This document shows, piece after piece, positions 13,101 to 25,248 of a DNA stretch of 64,000 nucleotides (positions within the stretch are counted from its first letter, which is position 1; every line of letters begins with the position of its first letter). The DNA comes from Siniperca chuatsi (lineage: Eukaryota > Chordata > Actinopteri > Centrarchiformes > Sinipercidae): positions 15,039,833-15,103,832 of the forward strand of contig NC_058045.1 of NCBI RefSeq assembly GCF_020085105.1. Direction: 5' to 3'. The translations under genes and the position numbers were made by a program. The notes beneath the pieces were generated by a model that saw only the letters and a list, made by a program, of their open reading frames with translations, ran no database searches and was not told where the DNA came from.

Positions 13101-16100
13101 CAGCATCAATCTCTTAAAAGACAACATTAATCATACGTCTTGTGGGATTTTTAAATGTAAAAATGTGAACTGATTCTTACATATTTTATTGATTTTCACA
13201 TAGAACATCATTTACCTATGGTACGTTTCTGATCATGGTACATTAAATAGGAGTTAAGTAAGTACTTTACTTAAAGTGCTGAATTTAAATACCCACAGTT
13301 AGTCATTGTCACCACTACATTATTCCATCGGATATACTCAACTGAATAACATCTTATTATATCATTGTTTTATAATATTTTTAATTAGGAAATTTTCGAC
13401 TGTGTTTGTGGACTGTAGCTATCACAGGGTGGTGTTTACTGAATTAATGTGAGATGTGCAAATTTAAGTATGTAGCTTTTAAGGGTCACCCTGTCTGAAG
13501 TGACTGAATTTTTGATAAGGGTCTGGCTGATATGGGCCTAAACGTGTATATAAAGCCTGTTCAGATCCAAGCTGAGTTGTATCCATCAAGGAGTGCTGTG
13601 TGTACAGGAGGGATCATGAAGTGTCTTGTTGCTGTTTTGGTCTGTGTGGTGCTTGCCGAGGGAATCGTCAAGTAAGGAAACTATCACTCTGTATTTCTCA
13701 ATTCTGCGCCTGCTTTGTGATAAAAACGCTCTTTTTATCAGCAGAATTGCTGACTTTTGACTTTAAGGTCCACTGCTAAAGTGACAGCCATGGAAAGTAA
13801 AAATTCTTTGTGTTTTTGCTTTGTCCTTCAGGATCCCTCTGCGAAAGCACAAGTCTATGCGTGAGGCCCTGAGAGAGAAAGGGATCGAGCTGCCTTACCA
13901 GGATCCAGCTCTCAAGTACCAGGCCGATGAGTTCGCCGGCTCTGCCAACATGAACATCAACAACTACGCTGATGTAAGAAATCCTACTTTTACATACTTT
14001 ACACAACATTTTGATGAAAGCATTAACTGACTGATGGGTTTGTACTTTATTCTTTCTTTATTCTGTTCCTCTCTTTCTTTACCTCCAACCAATCTGTTGC
14101 CCAGACCACCTACTATGGAGCCATCAGCATTGGAACACCTCCCCAGTCCTTCCAGGTGCTGTTTGACACTGGCTCTGCCAACCTGTGGGTGGACTCCGTC
14201 TACTGTAACACTGAGGCCTGCAGTGAGTACAAACCCCTCACACTACAAAATCCCTCATCTGCCACTCTCTTCAGAGCATATTTGAATCTGAAGAACTTCT
14301 CCAGAGGACTTAAAGCTGATATAAGCTAAGCATGTAGAGCTATCAGTTTGTCATCTTGTTTCTAAGAGATTACAGTGTACATACATGGCATTTAGACTTC
14401 TAGTGTAATTACAGGCATGCCACGAAGCATTTTCGGTCTTTGGGAAGCATCAGCTACTGTGTTAGTTAAAATTCAGCTTATGATTTCTATAATCAAGTGA
14501 ATTATCAGTATGTTGCTCTGCAAGGCATAATGACATGTTTATGGAAATGGCTCCAGAGATAATCCTGATCTATGCCATTTACAGACGCACACACAAAGTT
14601 CAACCCCCAGCAGTCCTCCACCTTCACTGCCAAGGGACAGTCCTTCTACCTGCCCTATGGAGCTGGAAGCCTCTATGGAGTCTTTGGATATGACACTGTC
14701 GATGTGAGTCAAACCCACCAAACAAACCAAGTACATCAGTAAATGAAAAGACTAGTATTCAAGTTGTCACCTTTGTCATTCACTTGTAGCAGACTAGACT
14801 GGACTGAGTCATAGGTACTGAGCTGCTCCCTCATGCTGGAAAGTGTCAAAACATAAAGATCAATGCAGAAGTTTTCTGTTTTATGTGTGTATTAAGTGTT
14901 GAATTAGTGAAAAGATAAGAAAATATATGTATTTTTATACACAAGATACTTTCAATATTACAAAAATGTATAATTAGAATAATTTTAATGATTTGGTACT
15001 GTGATAGAGTCAACAGAGGTATGAAGCTTGTATAAATACAGTCTATGGTTAGCATCGTACTCATCATATTGCTTGGTTTTGGACCCATAGGTTGGCGGCA
15101 TTGTGATCACTAACCAGGAGATTGGTCTGAGCACAAATGAACCTGGTGAGACTTTTGCGGTGGCCCAGTTTGATGGCATCCTCGGCCTGTCCTACCCAAC
15201 CATCTCAGCTGGAGGAGCGACTCCCGTCATGGACAACATGATTTCCCAAAACCTGCTGAATGCCGACATATTTGCTTTCTACCTTTCCAGGTATAACAAG
15301 ACACAAGACTTCTATTAAGTACTGTAACACATTAAGTATCACATACAGGACATACTGCATCAGCTATTACTGCATATCCACACTACTGGCACTAAACAAA
15401 TGATCTAACATGGAGAGCTGGCAGCTAAGTTTTGGTCTGTTGTCTGGTTTAGTGGAGAGCAGCAGGGCAGTGAGCTCTCTTTTGGAGGAGTGGACAGCAG
15501 CATGTACCAGGGCCAGATCTACTGGACCCCTGTCACCTCTGAGACCTACTGGCAGATTGGCGTTCAAGGGTCTGTGTTTTTCAACATTTCATCAACATGA
15601 AACATCAAATGTTCTTCTGATTACTATTGAGCATTACTGCCTAGATTAGAGAATATTTTATGTCCTAATATGACTGCAAGGAAAAACAACTTTTGGCATG
15701 TGCGATGGCTTGCAGATTCCAGATCAATGGTCAAGAGTCCGGCTGGTGCTCTCAGGGCTGCCAGTCCATTGTGGACACTGGAACCTCCATGCTGACAGCC
15801 CCAAGCCAGCTTCTGGGTTACATCATGCAGGCCATTGGAGCCCAACAAAGCCAGTATGGAATGGTAAGACGGATGGACAGACAGACAGACCGACACTCTC
15901 TCTCACACACACACAGCTGAAGCAGTAGAAAAGTAAGCCACCATTATTATTCCTTATAAAGATCCAACTCTGTCCACAGGCTGCATCATTTAAAAGTCAT
16001 TATTAGCAGTGGAGGTCAATGTCACAAAACATACATGTATATCAAAAGCAGAGAAGCAGGAATGTAATGAAACAATGTACAAACTGGACCAGTTTGTTTT

Positions 16101-19100
16101 GGAGTTCCTGTCCCTCTCAAACAGTATCTCTTTGTTGTCTTGATCTCCAGTATATGGTGGACTGCAGCCAGGTCAACAACTTGCCAACTCTCACCTTTGT
16201 TATCAGCGGCGTTTCCTTCCCTCTACCTCCTTCTGCTTACATCATTGAGGCAAGTTACTACATGAGTGCATAGCATAAGCATGTATTTATGTGTGTGACC
16301 CTTTATGTACATGCCATGTTTTTCTATTTGTGTGTACGCGCAATGATGAACATTTCCAATCTCCCGTCTCCACCTCCAGCAAACACAGAATGGATACCAG
16401 TACTGCTCTGTAGGCATCACCCCCACCTACCTGCCCTCTCGTAATGGCCAGCCCCTGTGGATCTTTGGAGACGTGTTCCTCAGAGAGTACTACTCCATCT
16501 ACGACCGCACCAACAACCGTGTCGGCTTTGCTGCAGCTGCCTAAGTGTCATTAGTGTGACTGTGGCTTTGGTTATTTTCAAACATCTGTTTTGGCATTAT
16601 TCTAAATGATCAGTTTGGACAATCCGGATTTAATTCAATTAACATATTTGTCACTGCAAATTACAGTATATAATATTGTTATACATGTCTCTTACATCTT
16701 CAAATTGGTATACACAGATCTAGTTGGATTTGTATGTTCAAAACAGAAAAAAAGGTTAAATGTGTCCATGAAATTGTATCATGCTAATGCAGAATAAAGA
16801 TGAAATTGCAAGTGTTTTAACATTTTGTCTTTCTAAATGAGCACTTGTTATTGTAACAGCACAGGTCCTGGGCTTAGGGACATTAAAGGGGTTTTCCCCC
16901 TTTATAATTAAACTTGAGCTTGTGTGTGTCTGTGTGTATGTGTGTGTAATTCCTACTAATGGATATTTTAAATGTCTGACAATCCTGGGACACATAATGA
17001 CATATAATTAAAAATCTGTTCAAAGATCATCATATTTTTTGTATGTGAAATGATGATGGAGAAACAGAGGAATACAGGAGACAGGGACGTAATCAGAGGA
17101 GTTGAGGTGGACAAGGAGGCAGAAAGATGAGAATCCTATAGCCAGGCAAGTGGAAATGTTGAATTCAAAAGGTACAAGTGCACTGGAGAAATAAAAATCT
17201 TTTTTTTTTTTGCTTCATGGCATGAAGCAATTTTTCATGGTGACAAGAAGCAATGCAACTGATTTCCTGTTAAATCTGACCCACTGCAAATCTAGTACAG
17301 GCTGTGGAGGCCTCTGATGTTGTTTGTGATGGTCTCGTTTTAAAATTAATTATACTAAACTAAACTAAACTAAACTATCTGCATCGCTACATACCACCAA
17401 AGGTAATTGATTGTAATTTGGATAAACTGGCCCTTTATTATTGGCTGACATCTGTTTTCCATTTCCTTTTCTCTTATCTCTTATCCAGTCTCCTCCATTG
17501 CTCCCTATTCTGCTGTGTTGCCAGACTCCATTTTGTTTGTGTGCTCATCTGCTTAGTGTTGGAGTTAGCTCTGCAATACACGCCACAACAGAGTGTGGCC
17601 CCATTTCCCCTAAACTGCAAAACCTGAGAAATGTGTGTCAGTGAAAAACTGTAGACACAGACTAATGCCCGGACCAAAGGCCTCTCTGTCCTCTCCTTGA
17701 AGAGTGAAAACATAGACCGATCCCAGCCGTGCACACAAACATACAGGTACACCTCATATGCATGCACATACACTTCTTCATCTCATCTTTAAGATCAACA
17801 CACCTATCAGTTCCCTGTTCTCCTCATTTCCTCTTTTCTCTTAGATGTTCTATGTCCCTTTCTGAAATATTATGTATTATTTTGATTTCAGAATATGAAA
17901 TATATCACATAGTGAGATGCCGCCACTGCTGCAGTGTTGACATTACATGTCCACGTTCCTGCTTGGTGTTTAGACAGCATCCAATTGAGCGTGCAGTCCC
18001 CGTCACACCATGTCGTGCACCGCTCGCTGCTTATCCGGCACCGCACTGTGATGTCCCTTGCGCTCAGTCCACCCCTGCTTGTGATGATTCTTAATAATTA
18101 GGCTTTGAAGCTGAGGCTTCACAGCTGGAGAGCAATTATTACTATACCACTCTCCATAATTGAGCAGAAATAAAGGCCTGCATCACATCAGTCTCTACCT
18201 ATTCTGAATTGTGACACTGAGCAAAATGAGAGTCTGACCACAAGAAAACAAGTCAGCACAAATTACCATTCAGTGATGCCGGTTATGTTGCTGCAATGGC
18301 ACACCCAGATTCACTACCACTGCTAAGGTTTTGCTCCCATCTGTGTGTCTTCAGGTCTTGCTCCTTCTTTTCATTTTCTCCCTCCCGTCCTTCTCAGACT
18401 CAAACAATCTCTCCAGCCCACAGTTATTCTCTGTCATCTCTGATACTGTCATATCCAGGCCAGAAATTGTCAAACCAGCTCAGTGTCATCTTGGCTTGTA
18501 TAATACTGTATATACACTGACTGCATGTTCACACATGCCGAGATAAAAGCTCACACAGCTGTCTCATTGAGTTAAGCTGTCTTTTACTTTTAACAATTTT
18601 ATGAGTTTTGTAATAAGGAAGAGCAACTACACACTTCCAAATTTTCATAATTGATTAATCGCTTAAGTCATTTTTCAAGACCTAAAGCCCAACATTTGAT
18701 GGTTCCTATTTCTGAAATGGGAGAATTTGCTGTTTTTTCTTGTCATACATTATAGTAAATTGATTCTCTTTGGACAAAACAAGACATCTGAAGATGTCAC
18801 CTTGGACTCTGGAAAATAGTGATGGACATTTTTCACTTTTTTGTGATGTTAGAGCAATCCAGAAAATAATCATCAGATTAATTGATAACAAAAATAAAAA
18901 TGTAGTTGCACCCTTCATCCAGATAAGATATTCTTTAAATAAGTAAGTAATAAGTAAATGCCTATAAAGTTGTATATATGTATAAATAGCAGAATAGCAG
19001 ATGTCCATAGTCAAAAAATGAAATGAGACAAAAATAAGAACCTGAGAAGAAATGAAAAAGATACTCCAATAATAATATCAAAGATATTATTAAGGGGATG

Positions 19101-19298
19101 GGCGGTGAGGTCTCTGCTGTAATCAAGCTGCCTTTTAACCATCAGCACCTGCTTCACAGTGACATCATCATCTTTAAAAGCCAAGGACATTCAATGTGGT
19201 TGCTACTGAATCATTAACAAGATCAATTTCCCAGGCTTTTCACTCACCGCCAGTGATGTAGACACACACACATATACACACCCATATGCAAACACGCT

Positions 19299-19338
<40 letters not shown>

Positions 19339-22300
19339 TCATGTATTTAACCTAATGAAGCACTCTCTGTTGTCTGTGTCATATCCAAACCCGAAGATTA
19401 CGCCATTTTTTAACCAAAGGTGGAGGTGAGGCATCAGTTTGCTAAGAGCAGATGATTTCATGTTGATTTAGCTGGATTTTGATTAATGAAGTCATCAAAT
19501 GGAGAGTGAATGCTGCTGATAGATGGGAAACATTCACTGCCGTCATACTGATGGAAAACAAATCTCATGGACTGTGTAAATGACTCATTTAATTATTGTT
19601 AAATGGAAAAACAAAGCTATAGCAACAGCCGCCGCAAAGATGGACCTTCAAAAACATGGCAAGTGTTGGTTGTACACAGAGTGTGAGAGAGAGGGAGAGA
19701 GAGATGAAATGCACAAATACAAAGAGAGAGATAGAAAGACAGCAGGGGGAGGCAGAGATGAATCTGTATTTGATTTAAGCCTCTTACCCCATGGTAACCA
19801 TACCCACCACCACTCACTTCCCTCCCTCTGCCTACTCAAACAGCCTTCAAAGAGTCGGAAGGCAAAAGTGGAACATCGACTGCTAAACATATGAGATATG
19901 AGAGGGATAGAGGGGGAAAATCAGACGGATGCTTACTGGACATTTCGTAGTAGTTTCAAAATATTGATGTACTACTATGGAATACAGCTGGGGTTTGATG
20001 GAATTATATCAAATCTGAATCTGGTATCAAAATATCTTATTAAATCAAAAACCTTCAAAAGAAAATAAAAGATTATGTTCATTATTGATTAATCCGACGA
20101 AAAAAAGTGAAAAATATCCATCACGTCTTCAAATGTCTTGTTTTGTCTGATCAATGGTTCAAAATCTAAATACATTAAATTTATTGTCTTAGAAGACTAT
20201 GAAAACCAGAAAATACTCACATTTGACAAGTTGGAACCAATGAATTTTTGCTTAAAAAATGACTTAAATGATTAATCAATTATCTAAGTAATTGCTGATC
20301 AATTTTGTGTTGATCAACTAATTGATTAATTGGCTAATAATTCCAACTCTGCCTGAATCCATTTAGGTTTAGCTTTCATCAATTTTAAGTGATAAGATTT
20401 ATATAAAAAAATAAATCTTAATGACAAAAAATTAATTACTTTATATTTAAAAATAAAACATAAGGACTGACAAAGAACCAAAGCTCAGATTTCACACATA
20501 ACATACTGTTATTTACTGTAGCTAAATCACTATGTGAATGTTTTGTACATTGAAAACACAAGAATTAAATAGTCAGTAAGTAATTTGTTTAACTCTGAGC
20601 TAAACACATTTTACCATCTTGGAACCAGATCCAAAATGGAACCCTCTATCTGAACCCAACCCTCCCACATACTCACAGCCTAACAACCTGCCACCAGGCA
20701 GCATTAAGACTGCTGCCTCAGCAAATCTACCAAAGACTGCACAGACAATCCTGTCATAAAATTTAATGAATGAATTCTAAGGTATGGGTCGTTTTGATAT
20801 GTCAGCATTTTTGTTTTAGGCTTCAACAAACCACAGCAGGGGTTATTTATTCTGAAAAACCATGGCAAACCATGACCTGGATGGAGTTCATTTCTATATA
20901 AATATTTCTGTAAGATGAAGCCTTGATGAACCATGTCTTGTAGTTTATGTTGGACGGAATATACTCACATATTCTCTTAGCAACAGATGTACATTCATTG
21001 AAAAGCGCACCATATTTTCTCTGTACAGACTGATATTTCCAGTGGAGAGAGTGCTCCCTCAGTGCAGGAGTCATAAATTTCTGGTGTGCAGGAGAGAAAG
21101 ACTCTTACAGATTATGTTGCCCATTGGAAACAGAGTTAGGGTTATGTAAGGCAAATGACTGTATCCCACGATCACACCACCGGTGGTTTCATCCATGAAT
21201 GAGTCAGACACAAAAACACAGAGAAAGAGACGCAACACACACAAACATATTGGTGAGAAAACACAAACACATGGACGAGCATTATCAAATGAACAAATGT
21301 ATGCACTTTTAGAGAAAAAACAATCTACAGATGCAGGCATCTCATCTCCATATGCTCCAAATACTAATATTCCTTTAAAGTGATTTATTGGTATTTCACA
21401 GTCTGAAATCAATGATCCATAGCTGACCCAAAATAAATACTCTCTTGAATGCACACAAAACTAAATGAAGACAATAGAGTGAAAATGATCAATCCCCACC
21501 CCATTAAATTAATAGAGTGATGCAAGCAGCAGCTCTTCACATGTCTTCAGTGTTCTGTAACAGTGGCTTTATTTTTGAGAGCTGAGAAGTAAACTGAAAA
21601 GATTATTAGATTTGGAGTTGGTGACACAATGTATAAGCAGGTCAAAAGACTGCATAAAGAAATGACTTCTATTCCTCTGATACGATAAAGATTAGCTTGC
21701 TCCAGCTGTTTGCCAATGCTGTAAATTTAAAATATTGATGTAATGGCCAAAGCTTGGCTCTGTGCTCTGAACTAAGGTCATTGGCAGTCATGCAAAAAAT
21801 CAGGTCTATTGATCTGATATGATCCGTCCATGAGATGAAGCTACAGTATGTAACTAAATCCTACATGAGTGCATGCTGTGGATATAAAATCCACTGGGAC
21901 CTGGATTGCTAATGTGATTGCATTCTATAAGGACAGGGGGCATGTGGAGGCACACACAGGGACAATGAAATGTTGTGGCATTAGTGCAGAGAGCCTCCAC
22001 TATCCTGTATTTCAGCTTTCTGGTCCTCAGAGCAACATCAAATACATACTTTTGCCAATTTTTACTTTTCTTCTTTCTAACACTCTATGGGGGTGAGTTA
22101 AAATGTTTATAGTAGCAAAACAATATGGTAAAGCAAGACAAATACAAATAATTGTTTTTGTTGTTTTAGCCTATAGGATTTGTTCTCCTGTGACAGAGAG
22201 AAAGGCCTTAGAGCAGCAGCAGTAGGCATGAGATTATCGCATATGGAAATCACATCAAATTAGAAATGCAATGAAATCTAGCATATCTCTACAAAATATA

Positions 22301-23191
22301 CCTATATATTTCCAAGCAAGAGGACATATGAATATTGCAGCAGCCTCCACACAATTTCCAAATCACACAGAAGTGTTGCAATATTCCACATCTTACCAGC
22401 CCTAATTCACACCCCAAAAACAATTACACTAAAGAAACCCCATGTCATGCCTTTTAACCTAACATAGACAACCTTGAAGAGAATACTGTAGCTGTATCAC
22501 TAAATCTGAACAAGTTAACGATATCTGGTAACAGCCAGGAGAATCCCACTCACAATTGCGTTTAGGCAAGAAGAAAACGAAAGCAGATTTGCAGATATTG
22601 TGTGTTGCAGAGGTCACATTAGAGGCGTTTGAACCAACGTCAACATCAGCAGGAATTCCGTACATCATTGTTCAGCAACATGCCCTTGCCTGGGTTGGAC
22701 TCAACAGGGCGTGGGCCTCACACAGAGAATGCGCAAGGCGGGTGCCTGTCGCGACAGCTACAGATCAATCATTTGCCATCTATTTTACCATTTAACCTAC
22801 CCTTCTTCACACTTTTCGGAGAATAATAAAAGTTGTCTTTAAAAAACAGCTGCCTTTAAGGAACGTATCAGCTCCAAAACACAAACAAGCGGCCCTGTTC
22901 AGCTGCAGCACCTATTGGCGCCCAGGCAGGCAGTCGCAGGCCTGTCAGGTTATTCAAAATATCTATTAGCCTACTACCCCTGGTAGGGAATGTGCGTTTT
23001 GTTGCAGTCATCAAAACAAAACGGACAAATATGCGTATGATCTTTAGTGTCATTTCCTCCTCTTCATAAACCGTGCGCATCGTCCCCCATCATCCCTCCA
23101 CTGTCGCTCTACATGTAAACTCTTACCTGCAGCCAGGGGGAGAGAGGGAATGGAAAGTAGATAGGGAAAACATCTCAGCCCTGTCCGCCAT
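1583..23191 (-). CDS. mapk8ip2: mapk8ip2 (JIP2/IB2) JNK-pathway scaffold, 5' seven exons (partial)
   Basis: Scaffold that gathers MLK, MKK7 and JNK and links cargo to kinesin, mainly in neurons. Exons read on the minus strand: 23127-23191, 11586-11691, 5803-6042, 5606-5684, 4722-4925, 2047-4297, 1583-1791; phases join throughout, giving about 1051 residues so far. The first exon encodes [20 protein letters not shown], which matches mammalian JIP2 as I remember it. Exon 2 carries [20 protein letters not shown]. Exon 3 has [10 protein letters not shown], an acidic run and the JNK-binding D-motif RPTTLNLTT; exon 4 begins DSLNNN. The long exon 6 holds [55 protein letters not shown] and [12 protein letters not shown]. 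Exon 7 ends in [18 protein letters not shown], where the SH3 exons should follow outside the window. The Ser/Asp/Glu-rich region is longer than in the human protein (about 824 residues in full). Pgc lies inside intron 1. Confidence 0.95.
4298..4721 (-). other. mapk8ip2 intron between exons 5 and 6
   Basis: Short intron with purine-rich sequence near 4380-4490. Nothing else recognised. It separates the 204-base exon 5, which ends at GTAACA, from the 2251-base exon 6. Confidence 0.6.
9201..9222. repeat. (TG)n microsatellite
   Basis: Eleven uninterrupted TG units. Confidence 0.95.
10102..10134. repeat. (GT)n microsatellite
   Basis: About 16 uninterrupted GT units in mapk8ip2 intron 2. Confidence 0.95.
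11692..13500 (-). other. mapk8ip2 intron 1, part left of pgc
   Basis: AT-rich sequence between mapk8ip2 exon 2 and the pgc promoter. No coding potential or recognised repeat seen. Confidence 0.5.
13547..13554 (+). promoter_or_regulatory. pgc: TATA box of pgc
   Basis: TATATAAA lies 62-69 bases upstream of the pgc start codon, placing transcription start near 13580. A GATAAG word at 13514-13519 just upstream fits the GATA-factor control known for gastric pepsinogen genes, but is a single motif. Confidence 0.65.
13616..16544 (+). CDS. pgc: Pepsinogen C / progastricsin, complete
   Basis: Secreted gastric aspartic protease zymogen of about 387 residues (human PGC 388). Exons: 13616-13671, 13832-13973, 14105-14222, 14585-14703, 15091-15290, 15453-15569, 15716-15863, 16151-16249, 16380-16544. 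Nine exons is the usual pepsinogen number, and all phases join. In order: a signal peptide ([16 protein letters not shown]), a basic propeptide ([18 protein letters not shown]), the mature start near [14 protein letters not shown], the first catalytic motif FDTGSANLW, the flap YGAGSLYG, the second catalytic motif IVDTGTSML, and the C-terminus [20 protein letters not shown]. The block [20 protein letters not shown] and the [17 protein letters not shown] stretch favour gastricsin over pepsin A. Both catalytic aspartates are present and no frame is broken. The intron after 16249 uses a GC donor. The whole gene sits antisense inside mapk8ip2 intron 1. Confidence 0.95.
16793..16798 (+). terminator. 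pgc: pgc polyadenylation signal
   Basis: AATAAA about 250 bases after the pgc stop codon; the only canonical hexamer just downstream. Confidence 0.7.
18640..18915 (+). repeat. Teleost interspersed repeat (ATTGATTAAT family), copy 1
   Basis: Shares GATTAATC..TTAAGTCATTTTT, ACAAAACAAGACAT and GATGGA.ATTTTTCAC with the reverse complement of 20068-20352, and ends in ATTAATTGATAA and TAGTTGCA. This matches a widespread short non-autonomous fish repeat as I recall it; its superfamily is not certain. Confidence 0.7.
19302..19335. repeat. (CA)n microsatellite
   Basis: About 17 CA units, preceded by an imperfect CA-rich lead-in from 19261. Confidence 0.95.
20068..20352 (-). repeat. Teleost interspersed repeat (ATTGATTAAT family), copy 2, inverted
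   Basis: Reverse-complement relative of 18640-18915 with the same ordered words. The two copies are diverged and lie about 1.2 kb apart, both downstream of pgc within mapk8ip2 intron 1. Confidence 0.7.
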
Positions 23192-25200
23192 CTTCTTCCA
23201 CAAATGACTCAGAGCGACTGCAGAAAATCACGGAGGGAGCGCAGTCCATTCACAATCACAGGGAAGAGGACAGACGCGGCCGTGGACAGAGGTTTCTCTC
23301 TCTGCGGCCCCACAGATGCCCCCTGGCCGCAAGCCTTCGATCAGACGAGCCTGCTCAGCACCATCAAATCTGCAGTCAACCATCCACACAAGCAGGCTAG
23401 GAAGGGGTGTCAAGGCAGAAATGATCTTCAGAGGCAGTGCACAACGCCGCGGAAATTAAAATACAATCCTATTTCCCCCCGATACGTCCACGCGAAGCAT
23501 AAGCGCACAGTATGCACCCGCAGTCCGTGTTTTTCCTCGCCAAATGTCTGCTGCTGTGATGCTGCATGTGACACCCAGCGGATACGGGCCAGCAGTGCGG
23601 AGACAGGCAGAGACGGAGGAGGGGGGGGTGTGGAGCAGAGACGATATAACGTCAGTGCCGTTACCGTATGAGCAGGCTGTCCTGAGTGGATGCAGGCAGA
23701 GCTAAAGCCCGCAAGCTTAACAAGCAGCTAAACACTGGCGTAGAAACACAATTTCCGTAAAGTGTTTGCAATAGCATTACACTGATAGTGACATCTGCAG
23801 CCAGAGCAAACGTGCTTGCCAAAGTTAGGTCCGGGGACCACCAGAGGTCCTTAGGAGTTCCTCGGAAAACACATGCGTTTCAATGATATTCAAGTCCATG
23901 ATTTACATGATTTTAAAGTATGGCTAAGATGGACTCTTGTTTATTGTTTAGAGTTTGTTTATTTGGACCCCATTAACATCCCGCTTGTGTCAGTCATCTT
24001 GATCCTGATGTCCATAAACACAAAGAAATCAGAGCAGGCGCCGAAACAACGACATAAAAGGCAAAGAGACAGAAAAGAGAAAGTGCTGCTGATAGCAGAA
24101 GAGCACAGTGCAAAATGAACCACAACAGGTCAATGCAGAGCGCAAAGGCAGACAGAACGAACACTATGGCAAAGATTTAAATGAAGAACTGGTTAGTTTT
24201 CAGGACAGAAAAGATTACAAATAAAGTGCCACAAAATAAAATGCGAGAAGAAAATCTCCTACACGTAAGGTACAACGAATTGGTGCCACACAAAAAGATG
24301 GTGGTGTTATAGTTTCTCTGTGCACTTACTGTATGTATTTAAAACAATGTACAGTATGTATACTGTAACTTATCATGAAAATAATAATAGTTGAATATTA
24401 TTATATTTTGTATTGAGATTGGCATCGCTTTAAGATGATCAGAGGTTAAAGTTTTCCTTCCTTTCTATTTACCACTGGATCACAGATTGTAAATGAATAA
24501 TAAATCAGTGGATCACACCTCAGACAGCATGATACCTCAAGGAGGTATTATGCTGTACTGAGCAGGCGCAGTGTGGAGCTGTTCACTGTCTGTGGTGCTG
24601 AAGTGTATACCGCTAAACTGCAGTTTACCATTTGTGCCAGACGGGGGCGGTAAATGTTCACTCACTTGGTAAAATCCTGACTAGCCTTTGACAGAACAAG
24701 TGCATTTGTATTGGCCTATAATGTTAGACCTTCATTCACTAAATAGCAGGATTCACTAAGTTATTCAGCTAACAAACAGTGATGAGTTTTCTTTTTTTAT
24801 TTAATTGTTTCACTTTATGATGTTTACTAATAAGAAATCATTGTCCATTTATTCATCTAGTAATTCACTGTATGTTCAGTGTACAGCATAAGAGTAGAAT
24901 AGGAAAACATTTTCTGTGATCACAAGCCTTTCACACAATTGCATTTTTATTTCCATCAAATGGAAGGATTTACAGTATATGAACTGAGTAGATGTGGTCC
25001 ACATGTAACATTTATCATTACCCAGAGGGCAATGTAAAACGAGTTACACTTTCATCCTAAGGCCTTCTGATTTCTTACACTTATTATATTTTTGATATGT
25101 CAAATTTTGATTACATTTAATGGAGTAAATGGGGTTTCTTTCCTTGTTTAAACTTAACTTTTATCAAGAAGCAAGAGAATAACATACAGACAGTTATGCA
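23192..25200. other. mapk8ip2 upstream region / intergenic
   Basis: CpG-richer sequence from about 23190 to 23750 fits a promoter region for mapk8ip2. Beyond it lies AT-rich sequence with a RE1-like motif at 24582-24602. Open frames here (for example 23204-23671) have no recognisable protein features. Confidence 0.5.
24582..24602 (-). promoter_or_regulatory. RE1/NRSE (REST-binding) motif upstream of mapk8ip2
   Basis: Read on the minus strand the site begins TTCAGCACCACAGACAG, which satisfies every position of the degenerate RE1 consensus TYAGMRCCNNRGMSAG with canonical spacing. It lies about 1.4 kb upstream of the mapk8ip2 start codon. REST silences neuronal genes outside the nervous system, and the paralogue IB1/mapk8ip1 is a known REST target. 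Confidence 0.6.
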
Positions 25201-25211
25201 CCAATGAGATG

Positions 25212-25217
25212 TTTATT
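25212..25217 (-). terminator. zp3-like polyadenylation signal
   Basis: AATAAA on the minus strand, about 30 bases beyond the stop codon. Very short 3' UTRs are usual for fish ZP genes. Confidence 0.65.
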
Positions 25218-25248
25218 TTGATGGTCATAGCCATGGCAGGAAATTGAG

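Larger units (their letters stand above)
16800..23126 (-). other. mapk8ip2 intron 1, part right of pgc
   Basis: No exon recognised. Contents: two inverted copies of one interspersed repeat (18640-18915, 20068-20352), a CA tract (19302-19335), a TAAAC run near 17357-17375, and homeodomain-word-rich stretches near 18085-18250 and 19100-19255 that could be conserved non-coding elements. Confidence 0.55.

Noticed and set aside
19141-19175. CATCAGCACCTG as an RE1 half-site
   Set aside because: Only the left half matches; the right half lacks the RGMSAG word.
22860-22930. Possible second RE1-like site (CAGCACC...GGCGCC)
   Set aside because: The two half-like words do not have a canonical arrangement or spacing.
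23204-23671. 155-residue open frame next to the mapk8ip2 first exon
   Set aside because: It lies in GC-rich promoter sequence, shows no domain or codon pattern, and overlaps the expected mapk8ip2 5' region.
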